A DNA stretch of 18,157 bases from Thermoflexales bacterium (lineage in GTDB: Bacteria; Chloroflexota; Anaerolineae; Fen-1058). The stretch is from NCBI GenBank assembly GCA_030834835.1, contig JAUQXD010001133.1:1-18157 (forward strand). Direction: 5' to 3'. Of the stretch, positions 1 through 8,155 are shown piece by piece. Below the pieces are notes generated by a model. It saw only the letters and a program-made list of their open reading frames with translations. It did not search any database and was not told the origin of the DNA. Position numbers and translations under genes: made by a program. Every line of letters begins with the position of its first letter. The first letter of the stretch is position 1.

Positions 1-2
1 TC

Positions 3-3000
3 TTCGGCGTGAACGCCGATTTTGGCGGCCAGCTGCCGTCTGATTATGATGGCACGACCCCGCCGCCCGCCGGCACTCCCAACTATTTTGCGGAAGTGGA
101 CGACGACGGCGTAGCGCCTGCCCTTGGCCCGGATGCCATGCGCATCTGGAAGTTCCACGTCGATTGGACGACGCCAGCCAACTCGACCTTCGGTGTGAAC
201 GGCACACCCAACTACACGTTGACCGTCTCGCCGTTTGCGCAAATCTGCCCGACGACGCGCAGCTGCGTTCCGCAGCCCGGCACGACGTCCCGGCTCGACG
301 CGATTGGCGATCGGGTGATGTTCCGCGGCGCCTACCGCAACGTCAACGGCCATGAAACTTTGCTGTTGAATCACTCGGTCGATGCCGGCAGCAGCCGCTC
401 GGGCATTCGCTGGTATGAAGTGCGCGACCTGGGCACGGCGCCCGTGATTTATCAGCAAAGCACCTATGCGCCGGCCGACACCGAGCATCGCTGGATGGGC
501 AGCATCGCCATGGATCACGTCGGCAACATCGCGCTCGGCTATAGCGTAGCCAGCGGCACCGTGTATCCATCGGTTCGGTACACCGGCCGCCTCGCCGGTG
601 ATCCCCTGGGTGTCATGGCGCAGGGTGAATCCAACATCATCTCTGGCACCGGCTCTCAGACCGACAGCGCTGCGCGCTGGGGCGACTACAGTTCGATGAC
701 GCTCGATCCGGTGGACGACTGCACCTTCTGGTACACGCAAGAGTATTATGCCGTGACGTCGGCGCGTGACTGGCAGACCCGGATCGCGTCGTTCAGGTTC
801 CCCAACTGCTCGATCGGGCCGCAGGGCGCGCTTGTGGGTAAAGTAACCAATGCGGCCAACAGCAACCCGATCGTGGGTGCGCGCATCGACGCGGCCAGCA
901 GCCCGACGATGACGTATGTGGCCTATGCCAACGGCAGCGGCGACTACACGCACATCCTGCCGGCGGGCGTGCCCTACACCGTCACCGGTTCGGCTTACGG
1001 TTACTTGCCCGCCACCTTCACTAACGTGAGCGTGGTCTCCGGCACGACCACCACGCAGAACATTTCGCTGACGGTTGCGCCCACTTACGTGATCTCTGGC
1101 TACGTCAAAGACAGCGCCACGAATGATCCGCTCATGGCGACCGTCGCCGTCATCGGCACGCCGTTCAACCCGCCGTTCGCGTCAGTGGATACCGACCCGG
1201 CGACCGGCTACTACAGTATGACGCTGGCCGGCGGCCAGTCGTATACGCTCACCGCTTCGGCGCTGCTGCACACCGCCGCCGCGCAGGGCGTGACGCCTGT
1301 CGCTAACACCAATGTCAACTTCAACCTGGTCGCGACGACGCAAAATGGCGGCTTCATCGGTTACGTGCGCAACTACTACACCAACGCTCCCGTACCCAAC
1401 GCCACCGTCACCGTTGCCACCGGCGGCAATCCCAGCGATCAGACGGATGCCAACGGCTACTTCGAGATCTTCAATCTGGTGCCCGGCACGTACACCGCCA
1501 CGGCTACAGCCAATCTGTACAGCCCGGTGTCCATCAGCAACATCCAGGTGCTCAGCAGCAACATCGCCATGCGTACCTTCTTGCTGCCCACCAGCCAGTT
1601 GAACTACGACCCGGCCGCGCTCAACAAGACGCTGACCTTCGGGAGCGTAGCGACCGATACGGCTGGTCTGGTCATCAGCAATACCGGCTTGGGCGCGCTC
1701 AACTTCTCACTGCAAGAGCAGAAGGGTGGCTTTGCGCCGCTGCGCCCGACGGTGGGCAACATCCTGGTCGTCGATCGCACATCGGCTTCGGCCGCGCGCG
1801 CGATCACAACCGCGTTGACCAGCCTAGGGTACACGTATGACTATGTGTCGAACACGGTGTTTGAAGGTTACTCGCTGGCAACCCTGCAGCAGTATCAGGC
1901 TGTGATGTATGCCGGGAACACCGGCACGTCCGACACCAGCGCCAGCAACGTGAAACTGCAAGCGTACCTGGACGCGGGCGGCAAGTTGTTGATTGCCGAC
2001 AACGACCTGGGTTACTTCAACGACGGCTTCGCGCTGTATGACACTTACCTTCAGAGTGTCTGGGTGGGCGACGACGCGCTGTCCAACCTCACCGGTTCAG
2101 TGGTGGGTGAAGGCATCATGTCCGGCCTGAGCGGTGACGTCTCAGGCGATCCGTTCCCCGACTACTATACGGCGCGCTCGGCTGAAAACACGCCCATCTT
2201 CAAGTACTCCACCACGGGCGCGGGCAACAATCAGCCGGCCGGATCGATGATCGTCCGCAATGGCTACAAAGCCGTTTACCTGGCCTTTGACTACTACTAT
2301 CTGGGCGGCTCAGCCATCGGTGAGCAAATCGAAACCGATGTGATGCAGCGCGTTCTGACCTTCCTGGGCGGCGGCGGCCCGGTCGACACTGTGCCGTGGT
2401 TCAACCAGACTCCGTTGACGGGCACCCTGTCCACTGGCGCTTCACAAGACATCCAGATCGGTTGGGATGCCAGCGTGGCCGACATCGCGCAGCCTGGCAC
2501 CTACACCGCGACGCTGCGGATTGACAACAACGATCCGTTGGCGCAGAACACGGCGTTGCCGGTGGCGTTGACGGTGTTGCCCGCGGCCAATCAGCGCTTC
2601 CTGACCGGCGTCGTCTCGACGACGGGCGTCTGCGATGTGAACGTGGCGCCGCTCAATGGTGCGACCGTCGTCATTCAGGGTAGCGCCGGCTTTGGCATTA
2701 CCGTGACGACGAATGCGGCTGGCCAATACGGCTACTGGCTCGATGCGGGCCAAAGCCCGTACACGGCGACCGTCTCGTACCCCGATCATCCGACCACGGC
2801 TGTCAGCGTGGACGTGACCGGCGGCCTCACCACGACGCAGAACTTCACGCTGCGCCTGCAGAAGCCCTGCATCGCCACCAACCCCAACAGCCTATCGGCG
2901 ACTGCGCAGCTAGGCTCCAGCGCCCCGAATCAGACCATCGCTGTGACCAGCAGTGGCGCGCTGCCGTTGGACTTCAATGTGTTTGAAGTTCCGTCCAGCC

Positions 3001-5012
3001 TGGCAGTCGGCGGCGGCCCGGATGCTTATGGTTATACGTGGATCACTTCTACGTATAACTATATCCCGGCGAATGACGGCACGGCCCTGGCCCTGGGCGA
3101 CGACGAGGAAGCAAACATCACGCTGCCGTTCTCGTTCTCGTTCTACGGCGCGAGCTCGACCAACCTGCGCATCGGCAACAACGGCGCAGTCCTGTTCAAT
3201 GCAACCGCCGGCGACGTGAGCACGGCCAATACGGCCATGAGCGCAGCCCCCAACTACTTCATCGCGCCGTTCTGGGATGACATTGACAGCGACACCGGCA
3301 GTGTCTACTGGAAGACGGTCGGGGTATCGCCCAACCGCAAGGTCGTGATCGAGTGGTACAACCGCCCGCACTACAGCAATGTGGGCAGCGGGACGTTTGA
3401 ACTGGTGTTGTTCGAGAACGGCAATATCCAGTATCAGTATCTGGACACCGACTTTGGCAACGCACTGTACAACTTCGGGGCGGGCGCCACATCCGGTATC
3501 CGTGGCACTGATACGGCCAACAGCCTGCAGTACTCGTTCGACCAGGCCAAACTGACCAACGGTCTGTCGCTGTGCTTCGTCAGGCCGGGCAACGCCCCGT
3601 GCGACGCAGTGGATGTGCCGTGGCTGACCGTGACGCCGACCAGCACGGTCGGTTTGACGGGCACGCCGCCCAGCAGCCAACTGCTGACGGTGGGCTTCGA
3701 TTCAGCCTCGCTGCCGCTGCCGGGCACCTACTCGGCTTTCGTGTTGCTCTCGCACAATGCGCCGCAGCCGGCCGTTAGCATCCCCGTCACCTTCAACGTG
3801 ACGGCGCCGGCGACCTACGGCCAGATCAATGGCGTGGTCAACGGCCTTGCCGTCTGCGACGCCCCAGGCGCGCCGCTGCAAGGCGCGGATGTCGCGATTA
3901 CGGGTGGCACAGTGGCGACGGCAACCACCGCGGCCAACGGCCAGTACAACTACTACCTGTTGGGCGGCAGCGCCTACACGCTGACGGTGTCCAAAGCGGG
4001 CTATGTGTCGCAATCAACCGTTGTGACCGTGACCGCGCAGCAGACGACGACGACCAACTTCAACCTGCGGCTGCTCGCACCGTGCCAGTCACTGTCGACC
4101 TCGGCCTTCACGGTCACACAGCAGACGAACAAGGTGACGACGCAAACGCTGACCGTGCAGAACACGGGCACGACGCCGCTGGTCTGGAACATCCAGGAAC
4201 TGGCCCCGGCGCTATTAGCCGCACCCGACGCGGAAATCGACAGCCGGGTGTCGCGCTATATCCCGGTCGCCAACATCTCGCTGGCCGCTCCGTTGGTTAA
4301 CGCCATTCAGGATGGCAGCTTCGAGGCGACCAACGGCACGACCTACGCCAACCCGTACTGGGGCCAGGATTCTACGACCTTCGGCACCATCCTGTGCAAC
4401 GCGGCGTGCGCCTCATCGGGTACTGTAACGGCGCGTACGGGTCTGTTCTTCGCCTGGTTTGGTGGCAACGCCACGGGTGACGTTGGCTATATCCAGCAGA
4501 CGACAGTCCTGACGCCCGGCGTATCCTCACTAAGCTTCTACTTGCGGATGACGGGCAATTCGGCTGCCGGCAACTTCATGAAGGTCTCGATCGACGGGAC
4601 GCCAGTTTTCACGGCGACCACCGCCGTTCAGGGCAGCTATGCCGATTACACGCTCGTGACGGTGGATGTGACCTCGTTCGCCAACGGCGCGTCGCGCGTG
4701 TTGCGTTTCGACTCCACGACAACCGATGGCGGTAACTTCTTCGTGGACGATGTGGCGCTGGACATCACAGGCCCGGCCTGCGAGCCGAACTCGCTGCCGT
4801 GGGTGACGGCCGTACCGGTCAGCGGCACGGTCGCAGCCGGTGGCAGCGCCAACGTCAGCCTGGTCTTCAACTCGACTGCGCTGGCGGGTGGTACGTACTC
4901 GGGCACGCTGTGCTATGCCAGCAACGACTCGATCGCGCCGAGTGTGCAGATTCCGGTGACACTGAAAGTGATCACCGAATACAAGCTGTATCTGCCCGTC
5001 GTGCGCCGCTAA
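3..5012 (+). CDS. Large secreted multidomain protein, 5' end cut by window edge
   Basis: The reading frame is open from the first base, so this is the C-terminal part of a longer gene; the GTG at 9 is not a credible start. Residues are counted from 9. Residues 1-270 look like beta-rich repeat sequence (a WGDYSSM stretch, as in large secreted BNR/propeller-type proteins). Then come three carboxypeptidase-regulatory-like (CarbD_reg) domains (about 273-360, 359-445, 447-528), an alpha/beta glutamine amidotransferase-like domain (583-788, starting NILVVDRT), a BACON-like sandwich (795-858), a fourth CarbD_reg (865-955), a nidogen-like domain (1009-1190), another BACON-like unit (1202-1266), a fifth CarbD_reg (1271-1357), a DUF642/CBM-like jelly roll starting QDGSFEATNG (1431-1590), a last BACON-like unit, and the tail YKLYLPVVRR. 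No catalytic motif is visible; an enzyme head may lie upstream of the window. It is probably exported and surface-associated. Domain names are by eye. Confidence 0.85.
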   Translation, partial: FGVNADFGGQLPSDYDGTTPPPAGTPNYFAEVDDDGVAPALGPDAMRIWKFHVDWTTPANSTFGVNGTPNYTLTVSPFAQICPTTRSCVPQPGTTSRLDAIGDRVMFRGAYRNVNGHETLLLNHSVDAGSSRSGIRWYEVRDLGTAPVIYQQSTYAPADTEHRWMGSIAMDHVGNIALGYSVASGTVYPSVRYTGRLAGDPLGVMAQGESNIISGTGSQTDSAARWGDYSSMTLDPVDDCTFWYTQEYYAVTSARDWQTRIASFRFPNCSIGPQGALVGKVTNAANSNPIVGARIDAASSPTMTYVAYANGSGDYTHILPAGVPYTVTGSAYGYLPATFTNVSVVSGTTTTQNISLTVAPTYVISGYVKDSATNDPLMATVAVIGTPFNPPFASVDTDPATGYYSMTLAGGQSYTLTASALLHTAAAQGVTPVANTNVNFNLVATTQNGGFIGYVRNYYTNAPVPNATVTVATGGNPSDQTDANGYFEIFNLVPGTYTATATANLYSPVSISNIQVLSSNIAMRTFLLPTSQLNYDPAALNKTLTFGSVATDTAGLVISNTGLGALNFSLQEQKGGFAPLRPTVGNILVVDRTSASAARAITTALTSLGYTYDYVSNTVFEGYSLATLQQYQAVMYAGNTGTSDTSASNVKLQAYLDAGGKLLIADNDLGYFNDGFALYDTYLQSVWVGDDALSNLTGSVVGEGIMSGLSGDVSGDPFPDYYTARSAENTPIFKYSTTGAGNNQPAGSMIVRNGYKAVYLAFDYYYLGGSAIGEQIETDVMQRVLTFLGGGGPVDTVPWFNQTPLTGTLSTGASQDIQIGWDASVADIAQPGTYTATLRIDNNDPLAQNTALPVALTVLPAANQRFLTGVVSTTGVCDVNVAPLNGATVVIQGSAGFGITVTTNAAGQYGYWLDAGQSPYTATVSYPDHPTTAVSVDVTGGLTTTQNFTLRLQKPCIATNPNSLSATAQLGSSAPNQTIAVTSSGALPLDFNVFEVPSSLAVGGGPDAYGYTWITSTYNYIPANDGTALALGDDEEANITLPFSFSFYGASSTNLRIGNNGAVLFNATAGDVSTANTAMSAAPNYFIAPFWDDIDSDTGSVYWKTVGVSPNRKVVIEWYNRPHYSNVGSGTFELVLFENGNIQYQYLDTDFGNALYNFGAGATSGIRGTDTANSLQYSFDQAKLTNGLSLCFVRPGNAPCDAVDVPWLTVTPTSTVGLTGTPPSSQLLTVGFDSASLPLPGTYSAFVLLSHNAPQPAVSIPVTFNVTAPATYGQINGVVNGLAVCDAPGAPLQGADVAITGGTVATATTAANGQYNYYLLGGSAYTLTVSKAGYVSQSTVVTVTAQQTTTTNFNLRLLAPCQSLSTSAFTVTQQTNKVTTQTLTVQNTGTTPLVWNIQELAPALLAAPDAEIDSRVSRYIPVANISLAAPLVNAIQDGSFEATNGTTYANPYWGQDSTTFGTILCNAACASSGTVTARTGLFFAWFGGNATGDVGYIQQTTVLTPGVSSLSFYLRMTGNSAAGNFMKVSIDGTPVFTATTAVQGSYADYTLVTVDVTSFANGASRVLRFDSTTTDGGNFFVDDVALDITGPACEPNSLPWVTAVPVSGTVAAGGSANVSLVFNSTALAGGTYSGTLCYASNDSIAPSVQIPVTLKVITEYKLYLPVVRR

Positions 5013-5027
5013 GTATCCCGACCGACT

Positions 5028-5057
5028 GTTCCGGCGCAGTTCTCGCTGCGCCGGAAC
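5028..5057 (+). terminator. Hairpin after the first gene
   Basis: There is a perfect 12-bp inverted repeat (5028-5039 with 5046-5057) and a 6-nt loop, starting 16 nt after the stop codon. No T-run follows, so it may stop transcription by another route or protect the mRNA 3' end. Confidence 0.5.
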
Positions 5058-5073
5058 ACGCTTGACCTTGAAA

Positions 5074-5111
5074 CTGCCGCCCGCGCGTAGGTCTTTTCGT
5101 GCGGGCGGCAG
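5074..5111. repeat. Second hairpin in the same intergenic gap
   Basis: Arms 5074-5087 and 5098-5111 pair over 14 bp with one G.U pair. The 10-nt loop ends in TTTT. It follows the hairpin at 5028-5057 directly, so it could be a second terminator or part of the leader of the subtilase gene. Confidence 0.5.
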
Positions 5112-5118
5112 TAATATA

Positions 5119-5136
5119 GGGCCGCAGCTGCGGCCC
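5119..5136. repeat. Perfect 18-bp palindrome in subtilase leader
   Basis: GGGCCGCAGCTGCGGCCC is its own reverse complement. It lies 34 bp upstream of the subtilase start codon, just before the AAAGGA ribosome site. It could be an operator for a dimeric regulator or a leader hairpin; the sequence does not decide which. Confidence 0.45.
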
Positions 5137-5169
5137 GTACCTTCACTTCACCAGAAAGGAAGTCTCACG

Positions 5170-8070
5170 ATGATTCACTCACGTATTCGCGCCCTGATTC
5201 TCCCGGGAATTATCCTGCTGTTATTGATCGCGACCACCGCGATCGGTGCGGCGCAGTTCTCGCAGCCGCGCACCGTGCTTGACAAGATTCAACCGTGGAT
5301 CATCGATCAGACCGCCGACGGCGCACAGGCCGAGTTCCTCGTTGTGCTGGCTGATCAGGCTGACCTGAGCGCTGCCGATAAACTGCCCACCAAATTGGAA
5401 AAAGGCCGGTATGTTTATAAGACGTTGTATGACACAGCGCAGGCTACGCAAGGTTCGATTCTGAAGTGGTTGCAAGAGCGCGGCGTTGAACATCGCGCCT
5501 ACTACATCGTCAACTTGATCTGGGTGAAGGGCGATCGGGACACCGCGCTTGCGCTCGCGGGCCGATCGGATGTGGCGCGGCTCGAAGGCAATCCCCACGT
5601 CCGATTGATTCCGGAGCCGACCACGGCCAGCGATCCAGCCGCGCCCAATGTGCCCAATGGCATCGAGACCGGTATCAACAACACCAAAGCGCCGCAAGTC
5701 TGGGCGATGGGCTACACCGGCCAGGGGATTGTGGTCGGCGGGCAGGACACCGGCATTCAGTGGGATCATCCGGCGTTGAAGAATCATTATCGCGGCTGGA
5801 ACACGGCGACGTTGACCGTGACCCATGACTACAACTGGCACGATTCAATTCATGAGACCGGTAGTTCCTGCGGCGCAAACTCGCCCATGCCGTGCGACGA
5901 CAACAGTCACGGCACGCACACGATGGGCACAGCGGTCGGTGACGATGGCGGGTCCAATCAGATCGGTATGGCGCCTGGCGCAAAGTTCATCGGCTGTCGC
6001 AATATGAATGCCGGCGTCGGTACACCGGCCACGTATCTCGAATGCTTCGAATTCTTCCTCGCGCCGTATCCGGTGGCGGGCACGCCCGCGCAGGGCGACC
6101 CTGATCTGTCGCCGGACGTGACCAATAACAGTTGGGGCTGCCCCTTTGGCGCGCCGCCCGCCGGCGAAGGCTGTGTGCCCGATTCGTTGCTGCTGGCCCT
6201 GCAAGCGCAGCGCGCGGCCGGCATCATGACTGTTGTCTCGGCGGGCAACGACGGCCCCAGTTGCTCCACTGCGGATGATCCGCCGTCGTATCACGACGAG
6301 GCGTACACGGTGGGCGCGTTGGGCACGGGCACCGATACGATCGCTTCGTTCAGCAGTCGCGGCCCGGTGGATTCCGATGGCAGCGGCCGCCGCAAGCCGG
6401 ACATTGCCGCGCCGGGTACCAGTGTCCGGTCAAGTGTGCCGGGCGGCGGCTACAGTTCTGCCTTTAGCGGCACTTCGATGGCGAGTCCGCATGTAGCGGG
6501 CGCAGTGGCGCTGCTGTGGTCGGCGCGTCCGCAATTGAGAAACAGCCTCGATCTGACCGAGCAGATGCTTAACAACTCGGCATTCCACATCAACAGTGCG
6601 GCGTGCGATCCGGTCGGGACGACGTGGCCCAACAACACCTACGGCTATGGGCGATTGGACGTCAAAGCGGCCGTCGATCTGGCCCCGGCGAACAACAGTG
6701 CGCTGATCGGCACCGTGACCAACGCCCTCAGCGCCGCGCCGATTGCGAACGTGGCGATTACGGCCACGGCCAGCGTGACGCTGACGGGCAGTACGACGAC
6801 CAGCGCCAGCGGCGCATACACGCTGCCTTTGATCAACGGCACGTACACCGTCGATGCGGCCGCCTACGGTTATCAACCCGCGCAGATCACGGGCGTAAGT
6901 TTGATTTCCGGCACGACGACCACGTTGAATATCACGCTGACGCCGACGCTGTTTTACACAATCTCTGGTGTGGTGAAGGACGCACTGACGGGCGCGCCGT
7001 TGACGGCGACGATTGCGATTACGGGCTATCCGGGCAGTCCCGTCACCACGGATGTCGACGGGCAGTATGCTGTGTCGCTGGCGGCAGGCGTGAGCTACAC
7101 CCTGCGAGCCGCCGCGAATGTGCCGAGCTACACGGCCGTCACGCGCTCGTTGGGAGCGCTGACTGCCGATCGGGTGGAGAACTTCGATCTAGCGCCTGAT
7201 CTGGTGGCCTGCATTGCGCCCGGCTACACCTTATTCGGCGTAAGCGAATCGTTCAGCAGCGGCGTAACACCCACCAACTGGATCGTCAGCAGCACCGTGC
7301 CGGCAGTGAGTTGGCGCTTCAACAATCCCGGCGGCAAGACCAACTTGACCGGCGGCGCGGGCGGCATGGCGATTGGCGACAGCGACTTCTTCGGTCCCGG
7401 CCAGAATCTGAATAGCGAACTGCGCACACCACCGATGAATCTTTCGACGTTGACGACGGTGACTTTGCGCTTCAAGACCGACTTCAACTACTATTCGGGC
7501 GGTTCGGCGGAAGTGGCCGAGGTGGACGTGAGTGTGAACGGCGGCAGCAGCTGGACGAACGTGTGGCACAAGGTCGAGAGTTATCGCGGCCCGGTCGAAT
7601 TGGATTTGTCGGCGCAAGCCGCCGGCCAATCCGATGTGCGTGTGCGCTTCCACTACTACAACGCGATCTTTGACGGCTGGTGGCAAGTCGATGATGTACA
7701 GTTGGGTTACTGTGCGCCGCCGTCGTTTAGCCGCCCGAACCTGACACCGGCGACGGCCGCGCAAAGCGGCACACCTGGCACGAGCGTGGTGTTCGATCTC
7801 GTGATGGAGAATCTGAGCAGCGTGACGAATACCTACACGCTGACAGCGCAAGCCGATTGGGCGACCGCGCTTTCGACGAGCCTCATCACCATGACGCCGC
7901 ACCTCACCTCGACGTTGACGGTGAGTGTGACGGTGCCCATCACCACTGAAGGGCGCAGCGACATCGCGACGATCTCCATGCAGGGCAGCAATGGCACGGC
8001 GACTAGCACGCTGACGACGACGGCGCACTGGCCGTATGCGATCTATTTGCCGCTAGTCGTGCAGGACTAG
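5170..8070 (+). CDS. Secreted subtilisin-family protease (S8A, bacillopeptidase F-like)
   Basis: This is a 966-residue secreted endoprotease. The start ATG at 5170 is chosen because AAAGGA (5155-5160) precedes it and a signal peptide follows (hydrophobic LILPGIILLLLIATTAIGAA, likely cut near residue 27); an in-frame TTG at 5062 has neither. An I9-like propeptide covers about 38-155. The catalytic domain (about 165-500) has all the expected residues: Asp193 in GGQDTGIQWDHP, His247 in DDNSHGTH, oxyanion Asn360 in SAGND and Ser436 in SGTSMASPH. The NNSWG and CDDNSHGTHTMGT stretches resemble bacillopeptidase F. Then follow two CarbD_reg domains (508-595, 598-676), a jelly-roll 'choice-of-anchor J/cleaved adhesin'-like domain bounded by Cys681 and Cys848, an NEW3-like sandwich (855-950) and the tail YAIYLPLVVQD. 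It is flanked by genes for other secreted peptidases with the same C-terminal module. Family assignment is firm; the roles of the accessory domains are inferred. Confidence 0.95.
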   Translation: MIHSRIRALILPGIILLLLIATTAIGAAQFSQPRTVLDKIQPWIIDQTADGAQAEFLVVLADQADLSAADKLPTKLEKGRYVYKTLYDTAQATQGSILKWLQERGVEHRAYYIVNLIWVKGDRDTALALAGRSDVARLEGNPHVRLIPEPTTASDPAAPNVPNGIETGINNTKAPQVWAMGYTGQGIVVGGQDTGIQWDHPALKNHYRGWNTATLTVTHDYNWHDSIHETGSSCGANSPMPCDDNSHGTHTMGTAVGDDGGSNQIGMAPGAKFIGCRNMNAGVGTPATYLECFEFFLAPYPVAGTPAQGDPDLSPDVTNNSWGCPFGAPPAGEGCVPDSLLLALQAQRAAGIMTVVSAGNDGPSCSTADDPPSYHDEAYTVGALGTGTDTIASFSSRGPVDSDGSGRRKPDIAAPGTSVRSSVPGGGYSSAFSGTSMASPHVAGAVALLWSARPQLRNSLDLTEQMLNNSAFHINSAACDPVGTTWPNNTYGYGRLDVKAAVDLAPANNSALIGTVTNALSAAPIANVAITATASVTLTGSTTTSASGAYTLPLINGTYTVDAAAYGYQPAQITGVSLISGTTTTLNITLTPTLFYTISGVVKDALTGAPLTATIAITGYPGSPVTTDVDGQYAVSLAAGVSYTLRAAANVPSYTAVTRSLGALTADRVENFDLAPDLVACIAPGYTLFGVSESFSSGVTPTNWIVSSTVPAVSWRFNNPGGKTNLTGGAGGMAIGDSDFFGPGQNLNSELRTPPMNLSTLTTVTLRFKTDFNYYSGGSAEVAEVDVSVNGGSSWTNVWHKVESYRGPVELDLSAQAAGQSDVRVRFHYYNAIFDGWWQVDDVQLGYCAPPSFSRPNLTPATAAQSGTPGTSVVFDLVMENLSSVTNTYTLTAQADWATALSTSLITMTPHLTSTLTVSVTVPITTEGRSDIATISMQGSNGTATSTLTTTAHWPYAIYLPLVVQD

Positions 8071-8085
8071 TGAAGTGTTTGATTG

Positions 8086-8121
8086 GACCTGTCGGGGTAG
8101 CAGCAACCCGACAGGTCTTTT
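8086..8121 (+). terminator. Rho-independent terminator after the subtilase gene
   Basis: A perfect 11-bp stem (8086-8096 with 8107-8117) closes a 10-nt loop and is followed at once by TTTT, 16 nt after the stop codon. It is the most canonical intrinsic terminator in the window and suggests that the subtilase and the next gene are separate transcripts. Confidence 0.8.
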
Positions 8122-8155
8122 GATCTACTGTACATCAATCATCTCGAGGTAATCC

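Noticed and set aside
5062..5117. TTGACC and TAATAT as a promoter for the subtilase gene
   Set aside because: The spacer is 44 nt, far too long for a normal sigma70 promoter. The hairpin between the boxes would have to be extruded, which I cannot support.
5062..5169. N-terminal extension of the subtilase from TTG at 5062
   Set aside because: It would translate through two hairpins and put 36 residues before a clear signal peptide; the ATG at 5170 has its own ribosome site.
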